A stretch of 60,000 bases of DNA from Membranipora membranacea (lineage: Eukaryota; Bryozoa; Gymnolaemata; Cheilostomatida; Membraniporidae): contig OU612069.1 of assembly GCA_914767715.1 (NCBI GenBank), forward strand, positions 10,043,387-10,103,386, given 5' to 3'. Position numbers and translations under genes: made by a program. Shown one piece after another: positions 36,617 through 47,720 of the stretch (its first letter is position 1; each line of letters starts with the position of its first letter). The notes beneath the pieces are model-generated. The model did no database searches. It worked only from the letters and a program-made list of their open reading frames with translations, and was not told the DNA's origin.

Positions 36617-37464
36617 CCTAGCTGTCCTCTTCAGGGTCATAGGTCACCATATGGGCACTTAGTGATGTAATTATGGCAACTAGAAATGAGAGAGATAAAG
36701 AAAATTCATCAGCATATCACAGAAAGGTTTGATTCTGATTCTGACAAGAATTCAACGATCAGTTTATTTTAGATACTGGATCAGCCCCACTATAACATGT
36801 TGGATATGGACTAATTTGAAGCCTATCTGGGAGATATTTATCTGTAAGATATTCAGATCAAGTTTCTATCCAATTTGTCCTTTTACTGTGCATCCTAACT
36901 GAGAGGCAGCTCAAGGGGGAGCAACTCCAAAATTGAACGACATACTCAAACTCCACCATCCACAATGCAACACCATAGAATTCATAGATGGATCACATCA
37001 ATGATTTTACTTTATTGGCATTACTTTCATGATAATGAATCACTTGAACCCCCTGTCTAAACTATTTGCAAGGTTGGACTGTTGCCCACATACCAATGTC
37101 ATTATTGTAGAAGCCATATTATTACCAGCAATGCCATACCAGAACGTTCCCGCAATGTCAATTTTGGTTTGTAATTAGCGAGAACATTTTCATTAACATG
37201 AGTGCATCAAATATGTCAAGTTTTTGCAGTGGAATTGTCTTCCCTTTGTATGAAAAAAACGCAACAACAGTACAAGCTCACCGCTCTGTTCCCAACAATC
37301 AAACAATAGTGAGGTGCTGATAGGCTAAAAGTGATGGTTGTGTCACAATCTAATTGGTCAACAATAAAAAAAAACTATTGTGATGTCATCAAGAAAGCGG
37401 AATGTGATGCGCAACAGTCTTCAGTTGTTTGATTGTGATTCTATAAACCAACTGGACAAAATTG

Positions 37465-37490
37465 AGATTGTGTATAAAATTATTTAAAGA
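37465..37490 (+). promoter_or_regulatory. TATA-like motif upstream of the charged repeat gene
   Basis: A TATAAAA lies about 15-20 bases before the ATG at 37491, and an inverted CCAAT (ATTGG) lies about 135 bases upstream near 37353. The spacing to the ATG would leave little or no 5' UTR, so the actual start site or the ATG choice may differ. Confidence 0.25.
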
Positions 37491-40400
37491 ATGCCTTTTA
37501 TAGCGATCAGAATCTTGGCGAGGGTATTTTCTCTCATGATTATATCTGTATTAATTGATTGTTGTGTATTTATGTTCACATGCGGTCTCACGACAGGAAA
37601 TCATGGAGACATAGAAGCCGCTGGAATTTTTCTTGGAGCTGTGAGTAAAAACAAATCTTTACATTTTTATTCACTTTCTGAGAAGTTAAGATAAGATAAA
37701 TCATAACACTCATAGAGAGCTTTGAGATAATGTTTTATATCCCTAATATCCTAGAATTTCACAATCTCAACTACAGTCAGTGTTTTTAGGCAGACCAAAT
37801 CAATCATCTCCTATAATTTCAACACATATACCGTACATCTACTGTACATATACCGTACATATACCATACATATACCGTACATATACCGTACATATACCGT
37901 ACATATACCGTACATATGCTCTGGTCTTTCATCATCATCCGAAACTACAGCATACTAGTAATGTGACAGACCACCATCGTTCATTTGGTTTCTTTTCAGC
38001 GGGAGCTCATACCTCTACTGGTTTGTCTGGCACTTGTGAAATGTTCTGGTGCGTTGGGAAAGCGAAAGCAGGGAAAAAAGGATGTCAATGCTGTAAGTTT
38101 TCAAATGTAGATAATAGTCAACTTGGTAAGAGTGTTGCCTCTGTAAGCTGGGCTTGCGGCCCTAGCTTTGACACTTGCTTAAAACTATTATGGTTTAAAA
38201 AGTTGATAATTAATAAGTGTCCTAAGCTTTAATCAAGAACTGATTCTTGCAGAAAGGATACGATGACCTGGAATGTTACTTCGGACATCAATCTATCCAG
38301 AATCATTACAGGCAATCACATACAAGTTCCCCTGACAGTGGACGAGTCCCCAGTTATTGCCTTACAATGTTTGTACAGAATTAATCTCTGAATCTTTATT
38401 AGTATTAAAATTTAAGTTCATGGTAATTTTACAAATTAGATAGGAGTAATTTTCCCGAATCCATCCCTGCAGAATGTCATAATTTGTAATAATATATAAT
38501 TGTAGAGAAAAAGGAGCAGAAACAACAGGAGGAGACGATTAGATGAGCAGGACACGGAGGAGAAAACTACAACAGGAGATGATGATGAGTATTTTGATGC
38601 CGAATGTGGAGTAGAGACTTATAGTATCAGGAACATAGAAGATAATGCAGAGGTTTGAAGTTTTTTATCAACATTTTCTTCAGTTAAAGCTAAAAATAAT
38701 TTAAATCCATGTTTCCCGACCTACAAGTGTTACATGTCCGTACTTGAAAGGCCTCAACAATATATGGCGATTAATTTCTCTACAAGGAATCTACCTTACT
38801 TGGCTTATACAAAGATGGATTAGCAGATATTTAGTGATCACAGATCCTCTATATATATTTCACCACCTCTAACATACTTATCTCGTGATACAGTCAGTCT
38901 CTGATTGCGATTAATGATGCTGAGGTTATATTCTGAGGCTAGACATATCAGTGCACCGAAGAATTATTCACCCCTCAATTCGGATTTTGGCAATATTAAT
39001 ATCTGTTAAAAGTTTAAAAAGTGTAAAATCCCCTCATGAGATGTCTCTCTGATCTTTTTATAGATATATGATGATGAGAGAGTGAGAGTTGAGACGAGAG
39101 AAGACAATGAGGAGATTGATGAGGGAGAGGGAAGAGATGATCTAGAGCTGAGAGGGGAAGAGAAGGACAATGAGAAGATAACGGCTGACACTACAGAAGT
39201 ATATGATGAAAATGTGGTGAGATCTCAGTTATAATCTGCTGGGAGTTTAAGTCATATGTCGACTTTTCTCAGTAGGATTTGTACAGGGAGGTCTGTGGGA
39301 GGGAGGGAGGGGGGTGGCTAGGGTTTCAAACGAACATTAGGTGCCTTGTCTATATGTTGATACTCTGTCTATACTATATACTCTCTGTGTTTTACTGTGG
39401 TGATGATTGTTGGTGTAGTGTCACTAATCACTATTCTGGCAGTGCACTGCTGAATGACATGTGAGGCTGAATAGGGTCAGACTGTCTCCTGACACATTTT
39501 TAAATGCTGATATGATCTACATTATAATATGTACTGGTTGGTACTCGCTTAGTGGTCAGGAATCATCACCATTTGTGTTCAGATGTCCTATTTATCCTGC
39601 ACCTCCTCACACACCTATAACTTATCAAGATATGCCCAAGTATTAGACTCACCAAGACCGGTATGACGCCAGCTTCTACATTTCTGTACTGATTTCATAA
39701 ATAATTTAACATTTATCTACCCTTCAATTTCCCCTGTGACGGTGTAGCTTAGAGCGGCCGATCATAAATCCATACCTGTAAGTGTAAAACCAACTCAGCT
39801 TTTCCCGATCTTATTAACTCCCCGATCTATTTATAGAAGCATGTTAATGAAGGTTACAAAGTTAAGGCTAAGACAAGAGACAGCTGTCAGGAGGCTGATG
39901 TAAGGGAGAAAAGAAATGAAGGAAAGCTGGGAGGAGAAAGGGAGAAAAGAGCTGACACCACAGAGGATACTGATGGTCAGAAAGTGGTGAGAGTTTAGTA
40001 ATAGCCCACTAAGTGGTGAGAGTTTAGTAATAGCCCACTAAGTGGTGAGAGTTTAGTAATAGCCAACTAAGTGGTGAGAGTTTAGTAATAGCCCACTAAG
40101 TGGTGAGAGTTTAGTAATAGCCCACTAAGTGGTGAGAGTTTAGTAATAGCCCACTAAGTGGTGAGAGTTTAGTAATAGCCCGCTGGCAGATTCAGACATC
40201 GTTTTAACTTTTAGGAACATGGTTTTTACAGGCCTGTGAGAAGGGGAATATTATGAACGCCTAAAAATCATTGTTTCCAAACAAATTTATTAAGCATTTT
40301 ATAATTAAACTTTATTATTATTAATATGTGCTAACATTGATTGGAGTAAGCCTTGGGCCAGCGAGGAACTTTCAGGTCATCAGTATAAGCTAAGCATCAC

Positions 40401-42650
40401 CAAATTTTGACTAAACCTATAAATTTAACTAATCCAAATTATTCACCATGCTGAGACCCACTCTGAGACACTGATACATGTACAATTATCACAGCCTCTT
40501 ATATATAATTTCTCTATTTCTATTTCCCTTGCTGTGCGCACAACTCCCAATCAGCCAAAACCTTCCCACAATGCAAATCTTTTGAAATTTATTCAGCTTG
40601 ATCTACACAGCATAACATCCCAGCAGTGAGCAGCAATGAGCTGCAGTGAGCAGCGAGCATTGAGTATTTAACAGTTCCAAGTGCCTTTTAACCACACAAA
40701 AAATGCGTATATCAATAACTAGGCATTATTAACTAGCAAACTACTATTTTCCTGAACAGAATGGAGGTGGAGCAAGGAGAAGAGAGCGAGAAGTTGAGGT
40801 GAGCAGAGATCGTACAGAAGCACAGGAAGATTATATCGGAGTGAAGGTTCGAGAGAGGGACATGGTGAGTATAGTGTTAAATCTGAGACATCAGATAAGT
40901 ATGATTTCTATATAACCGGGTCTTTTTTATCAATCAATAGATTTGTTACAGCCCTGTTGCACCCAAGCCCATACTGAGTAATGTCAATTATAACAGTGTA
41001 CAACTATGGCTGGTTTTCATTTAACTGCTTGATGAGATAATGTTCGGTGTAGTTTATCTTGATTTTACTGTATGATTTTAGAGGACAGGGGCAGGTGACA
41101 GAAGTAAACGTAATATCAGAAAGCCGATAAGTGAAACTATACTAACAATCAAGTAAGCTTTATATGTGATTGAAGGCATAACTAATATCATATAATATCA
41201 GTACAGTAGTGATATAAATGTATATTTCAATTGTTAACGAGAAGCCAAACATGCTTCACATGATAGTTGTCTTTTCCTACATTATGTTAGATTCTGGAGG
41301 TAATAGATTTAATTTCCCAGTCATTCTACGCAAACAAGACAGTACTTGCTTCGTTTTCTTGCAGATGTGATCTGGGTATGCCTATTACTGTGGAGTTACT
41401 TGATAAAACCGGTAAACCAGTAACCTTGATCAAGAGATTCGTAACAACGAAGGAAGACGTACCGAACAAAACTAGGAGTGTGAGTTGGACATTGGTTTTT
41501 ATTTATATCTACCATCGTTTAATAAGCAATTTGTTAATTATGAATATTTTCAAAGCACTGAACAGTGTTTTATTGAATTGTAAATCTAAACTAACAAGAA
41601 ATTTAATTCATGAACCAATCTACACTTTCCACACCTCTGTGTTCCTTTTACAGGAAAGGGTAAAACCTGAGACCATTGAAGAGAGGGATGAACGAGAGGA
41701 CACTGATGAGACTGAACAGACAGGGAGAGATGAAGCTGTGGAGACTGGGGCAGAGAGAGAAGCTGAAGGTGTTGAAGAGGAGAGAGTGGCAGGCTTAGAG
41801 ACTGGGTCAGAAAGAGAAGCTGAAGAGGAGAGAGTGGCAGACACTGAGACTGAGACAGGGAGAGAAGCTGAAGAGGAGAGAGTGGTAGACTTAGAGACTG
41901 GGACAGAAAGAGAAGCTGAAGAGGAGAGAGTGGCAGACACTGAAACTAAGACAGAGAGAGAAGCTGAAGAGGAGAGAGTGGCAGACGTAGAGACTGAGGC
42001 AGAAAGAGAAGCTGAAGAGGAGAGAGTGGTAGACATGGATATTGAGACAGAGAGAGAAGCTGAAGAGGAGAGAGTGGTAGACTTAGAGACTGGGACAGAA
42101 AGAGAAGCTGAAGAGGAGAGAGTGGTAGACATAGAGACTGTGACAGAAAGAGAAGCTGAAGAGGAGAGAGCTGAGACAGAGAGAGAAGTTGATGATGTTG
42201 AAGAGGAGAGAGCAATAGATAATGAGGTGGCAGGAGATGCAGAGCTTATTCAAGAAACAGAAAACATACAGGAGGCAAGTGGAGTATAAATAAATTGAAC
42301 AACCACTCAAATGTCCTTAAAATGGAGAACAAATCAGCCCGGTCATTGGCAGAACTTGATCATTACTCCAAAGGCAAGACAATGGTGTTGTTATTATTGA
42401 AGCAAAGAGAATATCACCTAGTGGTAGGAATGAGCTTTTTATTAGAAGATACACATACCCAGGGGATCTCAATCAGCTGTCCTGTTTTGATGAGATTTCA
42501 GTGGGAAGTGATGATATAATAGTTATTATATTACAGGTCGAGTCTGATGAAGATAGCGGAGTGGTATCTGGTGCTGAAGGTCAGGTATACAAGGCAAAGA
42601 GTGTTGGGGAACTGATCCAATTTTACAATCACTGGTTTAAGAATAATTAA
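37491..42650 (+). CDS. Charged repeat protein with hydrophobic N-terminus (unrecognised family)
   Basis: Exons are 37491-37640, 38000-38092, 38506-38652, 39064-39216, 39837-39986, 40760-40864, 41082-41152, 41365-41479, 41654-42274 and 42537-42650, giving 572 codons plus TAA. Nearly all introns are phase 0. The N-terminus is hydrophobic (MPFIAIRILARVFSLMIISV) and exon 2 carries a second hydrophobic run (LIPLLVCLALVKCSGALG), suggesting membrane targeting. Exon 3 starts with a basic cluster (RKRSRNNRRRRLDE). Exons 3-6 are Glu/Lys/Arg-rich. Exon 8 encodes a compact segment (LGMPITVELLDKTGKPVTLI). Exon 9 holds about eight 16-residue units of the type REAEEERVADTETKTE, likely helical. The C-terminus is VGELIQFYNHWFKNN. 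I do not recognise the family. The last intron has a GC donor. Confidence 0.65.
37824..37911. repeat. 11-bp tandem repeat
   Basis: Eight copies of acatataccgt with a few substitutions, in the first intron of the charged repeat gene. Confidence 0.9.
38111..38176 (+). mobile_element. Degenerate tRNA-derived SINE head
   Basis: TAGTCAACTTGGTAAGAGTG resembles an A box and agctttgacact a decayed B box, with tRNA-like spacing. It is located in the second intron of the charged repeat gene. Confidence 0.4.
38253..38384 (+). CDS. Alternative terminal exon of the charged repeat gene
   Basis: After a good acceptor (tgattcttgcag) the phase-0 frame continues from exon 2 and reads KGYDDLECYFGHQSIQNHYR, then further residues to a stop TAA at 38382-38384. 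Inclusion would give a protein of about 124 residues with the hydrophobic N-terminus but none of the charged repeats. No convincing internal donor is visible, so I treat it as an alternative 3' end. It could also be a chance open frame. Confidence 0.3.
   Translation, partial: KGYDDLECYFGHQSIQNHYRQSHTSSPDSGRVPSYCLTMFVQN
39982..40184 (+). repeat. 29-bp tandem repeat containing a 5' splice site
   Basis: There are seven nearly identical 29-bp units beginning AAGTGGTGAGAGTTTAGTAA. The first unit overlaps the end of exon 5 of the charged repeat gene (AAAGTG|gtgaga), so every unit carries a copy of that donor. Each unit also has in-frame stops just after the donor. Confidence 0.9.
41755..42190 (+). 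repeat. 48-bp coding tandem repeat
   Basis: Roughly eight to nine imperfect 48-bp units encode the 16-residue EREAEEERV(A/V)D... repeat inside exon 9. All units keep length 48, so the frame is preserved. The minus strand is also open because the codons are mostly GAN/NAG/GTN, but that is a shadow of the repeat. Confidence 0.85.
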
Positions 42651-42726
42651 AATATTTATTATCAAGTTTTTTTTATATATTCTGGAGAGTTATATGTACA
42701 TAAATATAAATTTAATCACCTTTCAT

Positions 42727-42732
42727 AATAAA
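42727..42732 (+). terminator. Polyadenylation signal AATAAA
   Basis: AATAAA lies 77 bases after the stop codon of the charged repeat gene, in an AT-rich 3' flank. It is the natural candidate signal for that transcript. Confidence 0.5.
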
Positions 42733-44069
42733 ATAACTTGAAATCTAACCTCCGGTATGAACTCTGAACTATAGCCTGATATCAACATCAGATGTAAGTG
42801 AGGTGAGGCCTGTATAACTCCCGATATTAGTGAGATGAAATACAAAGTATCCAGCATGTCCCATTCTTACAGGTTCACTCTGATGGTTGAAACACTGAGT
42901 ATTTCCTTTTGTGATAACTCTACAAAAAGAGATAGGATACAGTTTTATATGTCTTGTGGCTGTTTTCATTTTGGATATTTCCCCATCACCCCCAAAAAAA
43001 ACTGGCTACGGTACAAGGCTTGTTAGGTCTTGTGAGGGGTTGAAGAATCTTACATGAATATCAATATGCAAAACATTCCAAAGTGACCACTTGAAGAGAT
43101 AAGATCAGGAAACTGACTGTAACATTTAGTGATACCGACATTCTTGGGGGTACAACAAATATTATGGTAGCTACAAGGTGTATTGGATGGCCATAGGTAG
43201 TTGCCATAAGCGACTGGCCATTTTGCAGAGGTGTGTGGCGAATGGCCATTTACAGGACACCTTTTTAGCACAACTGCATACATATAGCGTACCAGTAAAC
43301 ATAGACAATAGATAGTCACAATCCGATGTCTATTTTTTATGTTTTATGGATAGTAGAATTGTTGTGGGGCTATAAAACACTTGACCCATACAAGTACGCA
43401 TTTTTCTCAAATAGCAGGTTTTGCAGAGTTGTTTTCCAATATTCGCGCTCGCAAAGCATAGGAAGATACATTATTAAAAGATCACAGTTGGATACCGTCT
43501 GACATGTAGCACATGGTCCAGAACTCTATAGCAGATATAAACCAGACAGACTATGGGTATATGAGGAGTACATATGAGGAGTGCATATGAGGAGTACAGC
43601 TACTTCCAGACAAGATTCACCAAGTGAAGTGTATCCCTATAACATAGGCTAGCAGTGACACATAATCAGAACATCTAATACATTAATGTTGTTTGACAAT
43701 ATGTAGATAACAAAACTAAAGTATCTGTCAGAGCAGAATTAAAACTAAAAACTGTAAACAAAAGAATAGAAGAATAATAATCTAGTTGTGAATAACTTGA
43801 GATAGAGTTGGGTGAGTCTTCAGCACAAAAAAATATCCATAATTGTATTGTTGGAGGTGACTAGAAAGAAATAAAGGAGTGTTTTGTGAGTATTTCAAAA
43901 CACCTTATAGTATTTACAACGAACTGAGCGTGCCAAAGTTCAGTTGTCTTGGTGAGAGAAAAATGCCATAACATCATGTTTACAATTGCGCTGTAAGCAG
44001 GGAGGGTGGGATGTATACCCCCCGCCCTCCATGCTATAAGTATGTTTGGTAATTCATGCTTCAGTGTAA
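42733..44069. other. Convergent intergenic region
   Basis: This is the interval between the polyadenylation signal of the plus-strand charged repeat gene and the stop of the minus-strand gene. No coding exon is supported. A short 16-bp tandem (tatgaggagtacatatgagg) lies at about 43558-43600. Confidence 0.5.
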
Positions 44070-46743
44070 TCACCACACTATATCAGGGTCCTCCACGGGT
44101 TCCTCTTTGATCTCTAACTGTTCTTGTTGATGTAGATTTTGCTGGTAGCCCCAGTACATTACAGGTCCATCATGTGCATATTGTGCTAAATCAGCTGATA
44201 AAGCCCAGTGGTACTTTGAGTTATGAAAATCCTACAACAAATGTGCTTCAAATTAAGTGCGAGTTATACTACTGTACAGAGATCTGGAAGACAATGCTCA
44301 CATTTCAAGAGTAAAACTGATTATATACATGTATAACTGGCCGGTCCTGTAACTGGCAGTACTCTATTGAACATAATATTATAAACCAATATTCCTTCCT
44401 ATCATTTAAAAGAATGTTTCCCATTGATCAGAAGAAAAGCTAAAAAAATATATAACATGTTTTGTGTGTCTAAAAATGAAGGTTTTGAAAATATTAAGAC
44501 ATATGAGTGATCTAAATCTATATGATTACTTTATAGTGGATGGTTAAATTCTGTAACATTGGGTAGGTACTGATATCTTCTTTCCTTCAATTTCTATCAA
44601 CAGGTTTAGAAACGGCGGTCCTATAAGAAGGTCCATATCTACCTGAACTGAAGGCTCTGTGTCATTGGCATCCAGAGGCTCAAACTCAAGTCTTGATTTT
44701 TGTTTGAGAACTCTGTGTAGTTGTTTCAGAGAGGCGGTTAGTCCCAGTGCATCCACACTTATCTTGTTATTGGTAAAGAGTAACCTGGTTCGTTAATCAA
44801 ACAAAGAGGACATGGAAGCAAGACAAAACCAAAAATCAAGATCTGTGATCAGTTTCCATCTCAATCAGGCATATACTATTTCATTGCAATGTTCTAGATT
44901 CTAGTCAAACTGAAAATTGTGGATTCTCATACCTGAATCTTTTTTTCAGCTGATGGATGCCAGCCACATGTCCACAGAACATACTGCTGTAATGATGTGA
45001 CCAATCAATGGCAGCATAGTGTGTAGGTTGTGACTTGGCCGCATATTTTGCTAACTTCCGGAAAAGCTTGAAGATAAATTGTGTACAACATAAGTTCATT
45101 CAATGATTTCCAATTTGTCATGTAATTGAGATCGTAATCTAAAAGCAATGAGGACTAGTGTAAAAATGGACAACACATGATTACTAGTTCCTTTAAATCA
45201 AAAGTTTTACCCACACTTTCTTCAGTTTAATTTACTTTCTCATAGTTTTACATCACATTAATTAAAGCATCTTCTGAAATTTAATAATGCCAACGACGAC
45301 AAAAAAGAGCTTGAATGAAATGGTCACTCAAGCTGACCTTGATTGGAACGTTTCCAGATTTTCTGAACTTGACTTCCCCAGTAGAGTCTTTAAACCTGAC
45401 GCGGCGCTGCCAGAACTTTTGAAGCTGTGCGCACTCATTTCCTGGGAAATAATCAATTTTTACAGCTAGCTTCGCCCATGGTAAATGGGAAACATTATTC
45501 TTGGTTATGTCTACGTTTGGTTTCAGCAAAGAAATTTATTATAGTATGATAGAGTCTATCGATTATCTCATAATTCTGAAGGGAACAGGTTTTTAGTTTT
45601 CTTTTTGAGCTTGAAATCAGATTTAGACAGCTATGACACATGCATTTGCGTGAAAAATAAGGCTTCAGGGTTGCTTAGTCTGGTAGGTGTGGGAGTTTTA
45701 AGTTAACAATATTGAGTTGCCTACTCATTCACAGCCAAACTAGTCCAGGCCATTTGTGATTTGTTATTGGGGAAATACCGTAATATCAATTTAACACAAT
45801 TTATACCATCTCACAAACAGTTGTCACCTCTCACATTAGGGGATGGTTTACAGAGACACATTTGTCCATTAATCGCTGGTCTCATACTTCCCCCCTCTAA
45901 GACCAATGATAAACGATTCGTGCTTCCTCACCTCCCCATTTTTTGGCCTATGAGCTTCCAGGAATACCCAAACTTCTCATCCAGAGATGATATCTTGCAC
46001 ATGTCTTCACTACTGTAGGGTTGACCCTTTGAGACAGTGTGAGGGTCGAGCTCTTTATGTGCAGTCCAATATACATCTTGCCGGCGACGAAATAATCCTT
46101 TACACAGCGTCCAAAGAAACTTGAGATCAATCTAAAAAGATACCTTTTAGCTATAATTTGTATATTAACATATTTAGCAGGCTATAATACAAACTATCAG
46201 TAAACCATGACGCACACACACGGTGCAATCACACAAAAAACCACTACAATCAAGATATTATCGAAATCTTACAGTGTCAATCAAAGTCAATAATGATGTA
46301 TGTACATCATATTTATTGAGAGTGCAGAGTGCAGACAACAGTTTGATCAATAATATCAAACTGACCTCTTCACCTCCTCGTGCCTATGTTTATCGTCAGG
46401 CACTACAGCAAAATCCAACAAGTTCCTGATAATATCCTCATGTTTTCTCACAAACTCCTTAAAATTTGTATGTATCTGTGTCTTTTCTGAAAGTCTAAGC
46501 GGCCATTCCTCAAAATCAGCCCTCGCTCCACAAATGCTTCAATAAGAAAATCACAACAATAGAAATAATCACTGTTGGAATTTATGGAGGGACATGAACA
46601 GGCATAATTAACTGTAGTTTTTCACACTATAATTATAGTCACCCACATGCTTTTTCCTGAGAACCATATCTTAAAACAAGTTCCTCTTCTGCAGCATGGA
46701 CTTCTTCCAAGAGACCCCTCGTCTCAGACTCGATAACCTCCAT
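44070..46743 (-). CDS. Unrecognised protein, seven coding exons
   Basis: Exons in transcript order are 46743-46643 (start MEVIESETRGLLEEVHAAEE), 46536-46366, 46131-45968, 45465-45338 (alternative acceptor 45441), 45066-44933, 44757-44571 (alternative donor at 44643) and 44231-44070 with TGA. Phases agree throughout and give about 348 residues. Features: an acidic N-terminal helix, a CGICG pair, basic helices (FKEFVRKHEDIIRNLL), HYAAIDWSHHYSSMFCGH, a C-terminal segment KYHWALSADLAQYAHDGP, and a last stretch LEIKEEPVEDPDIVW whose IKEE fits a SUMO-acceptor motif. No signal peptide or membrane span is visible. I cannot assign a family. The 44757 acceptor is the weakest junction. Confidence 0.6.
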
Positions 46744-47209
46744 ATTATATATCAAACTCCATAGTCTGTAGGTAAATATAAAGGGTTTATTTCCGAGTTT
46801 TGTATGAAAGGTTATGATATTTTTCGCCCCTTATAACTTTTATCCTCAGTTGAACTGGATTAACTTAAACAACAGGTCATCTTAAGCAGGATTTTGTTTG
46901 TAGTTAGCAAATAAGATGAAAATCAAACATGTGGAACAATTGTGGCAAACAAGCTGCGAAAAGAGCCCTCGTCTTCCTGATCTCTTGATGACTAATTATT
47001 ACTTATATCTGTAATCAATGGATTGGTTATTACCATAGAGGATAACTCTATGGTTATTACAACACCAGTGTGTTCAAAAATAGGTTAGTGGGGGCATTTA
47101 GTACATTTTTATTTGAGGAGAAACTCCTTTTGTCATTTGTCAATGTCATTAATTGTAGTGAACATTAATAACTCATACATTGAATTTGGCGTCTTCCAGC
47201 AGTAAATTA

Positions 47210-47720
47210 TAGTCACACATGCATGGAAATCTTTGGCAAATTGTTTATTTGTGGACTATTCAAGGAAAAAAGAAAACCGACAAAGTGAGACCAAACCAGT
47301 CTGTGACAGGCAGCAAGAACTGGTGGCACAATGTCAAAAATATGACTGGTGAGCAGACTTCTTCAAACAGCTTGGCTGCTGATATGATTAGCATTTACAA
47401 TAAGTTGAGATCTATTAGGCCTAGACAGTTTTGGTGAGAGGTTAATCCAATGAACTCCCTCTTGGAAGAGGGAATTCATTGGTTAATCAGTCCTTCTACT
47501 TTGATACAAATCCAATCACCCTCTGTCACCCCGTAATACTCAATGCTGGAACCGTCCCAACAGTCGAGAATACAAAGTATTCTACCAACTCTGAAGCATC
47601 AAGGAATGTAGAGCGACTCACTCATCAGATTTCCTGCCTGGATATCCAAGAATTATGCCCACCTACTCAGCAAACCGCTAGCATATTTTATCACCAATGT
47701 GCTTACAGCGGGGAGATTTT
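47210..47720 (+). pseudogene. Degenerate LINE ORF2 segment
   Basis: SKNWWHNVKNMTGEQTSSNS followed by LAADMISIYNKL resembles the linker between the endonuclease and reverse transcriptase of LINEs ('WW..V...tG'). After a frame break, HLLSKPLA.YFITNVLTAG resembles the start of the reverse transcriptase domain. It is interrupted by stops and by the palindrome at 47442-47486. Confidence 0.55.
47442..47486. repeat. 45-bp palindrome within LINE relic
   Basis: ttaatccaatgaactccctc pairs with gagggaattcattggttaa across a few central bases (cttggaa), with one mismatch and one offset. It sits in the middle of the degenerate LINE sequence at 47210-47720 and was probably created or inserted there. Confidence 0.7.

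Larger units (their letters stand above)
34409..37490. other. Intergenic region between deaminase and charged repeat gene (divergent promoters)
   Basis: The deaminase runs left and the charged repeat gene runs right, so their promoters should lie in this 3-kb interval. It holds two LINE relics, the low-confidence minus-strand exons and AT simple repeats. No CpG-rich promoter is visible. Confidence 0.5.

Noticed and set aside
41620-42310. Minus-strand Ser/Leu-rich open frames
   Set aside because: They are shadows of the plus-strand 48-bp coding repeat; the plus strand has the splice sites and the continuation.
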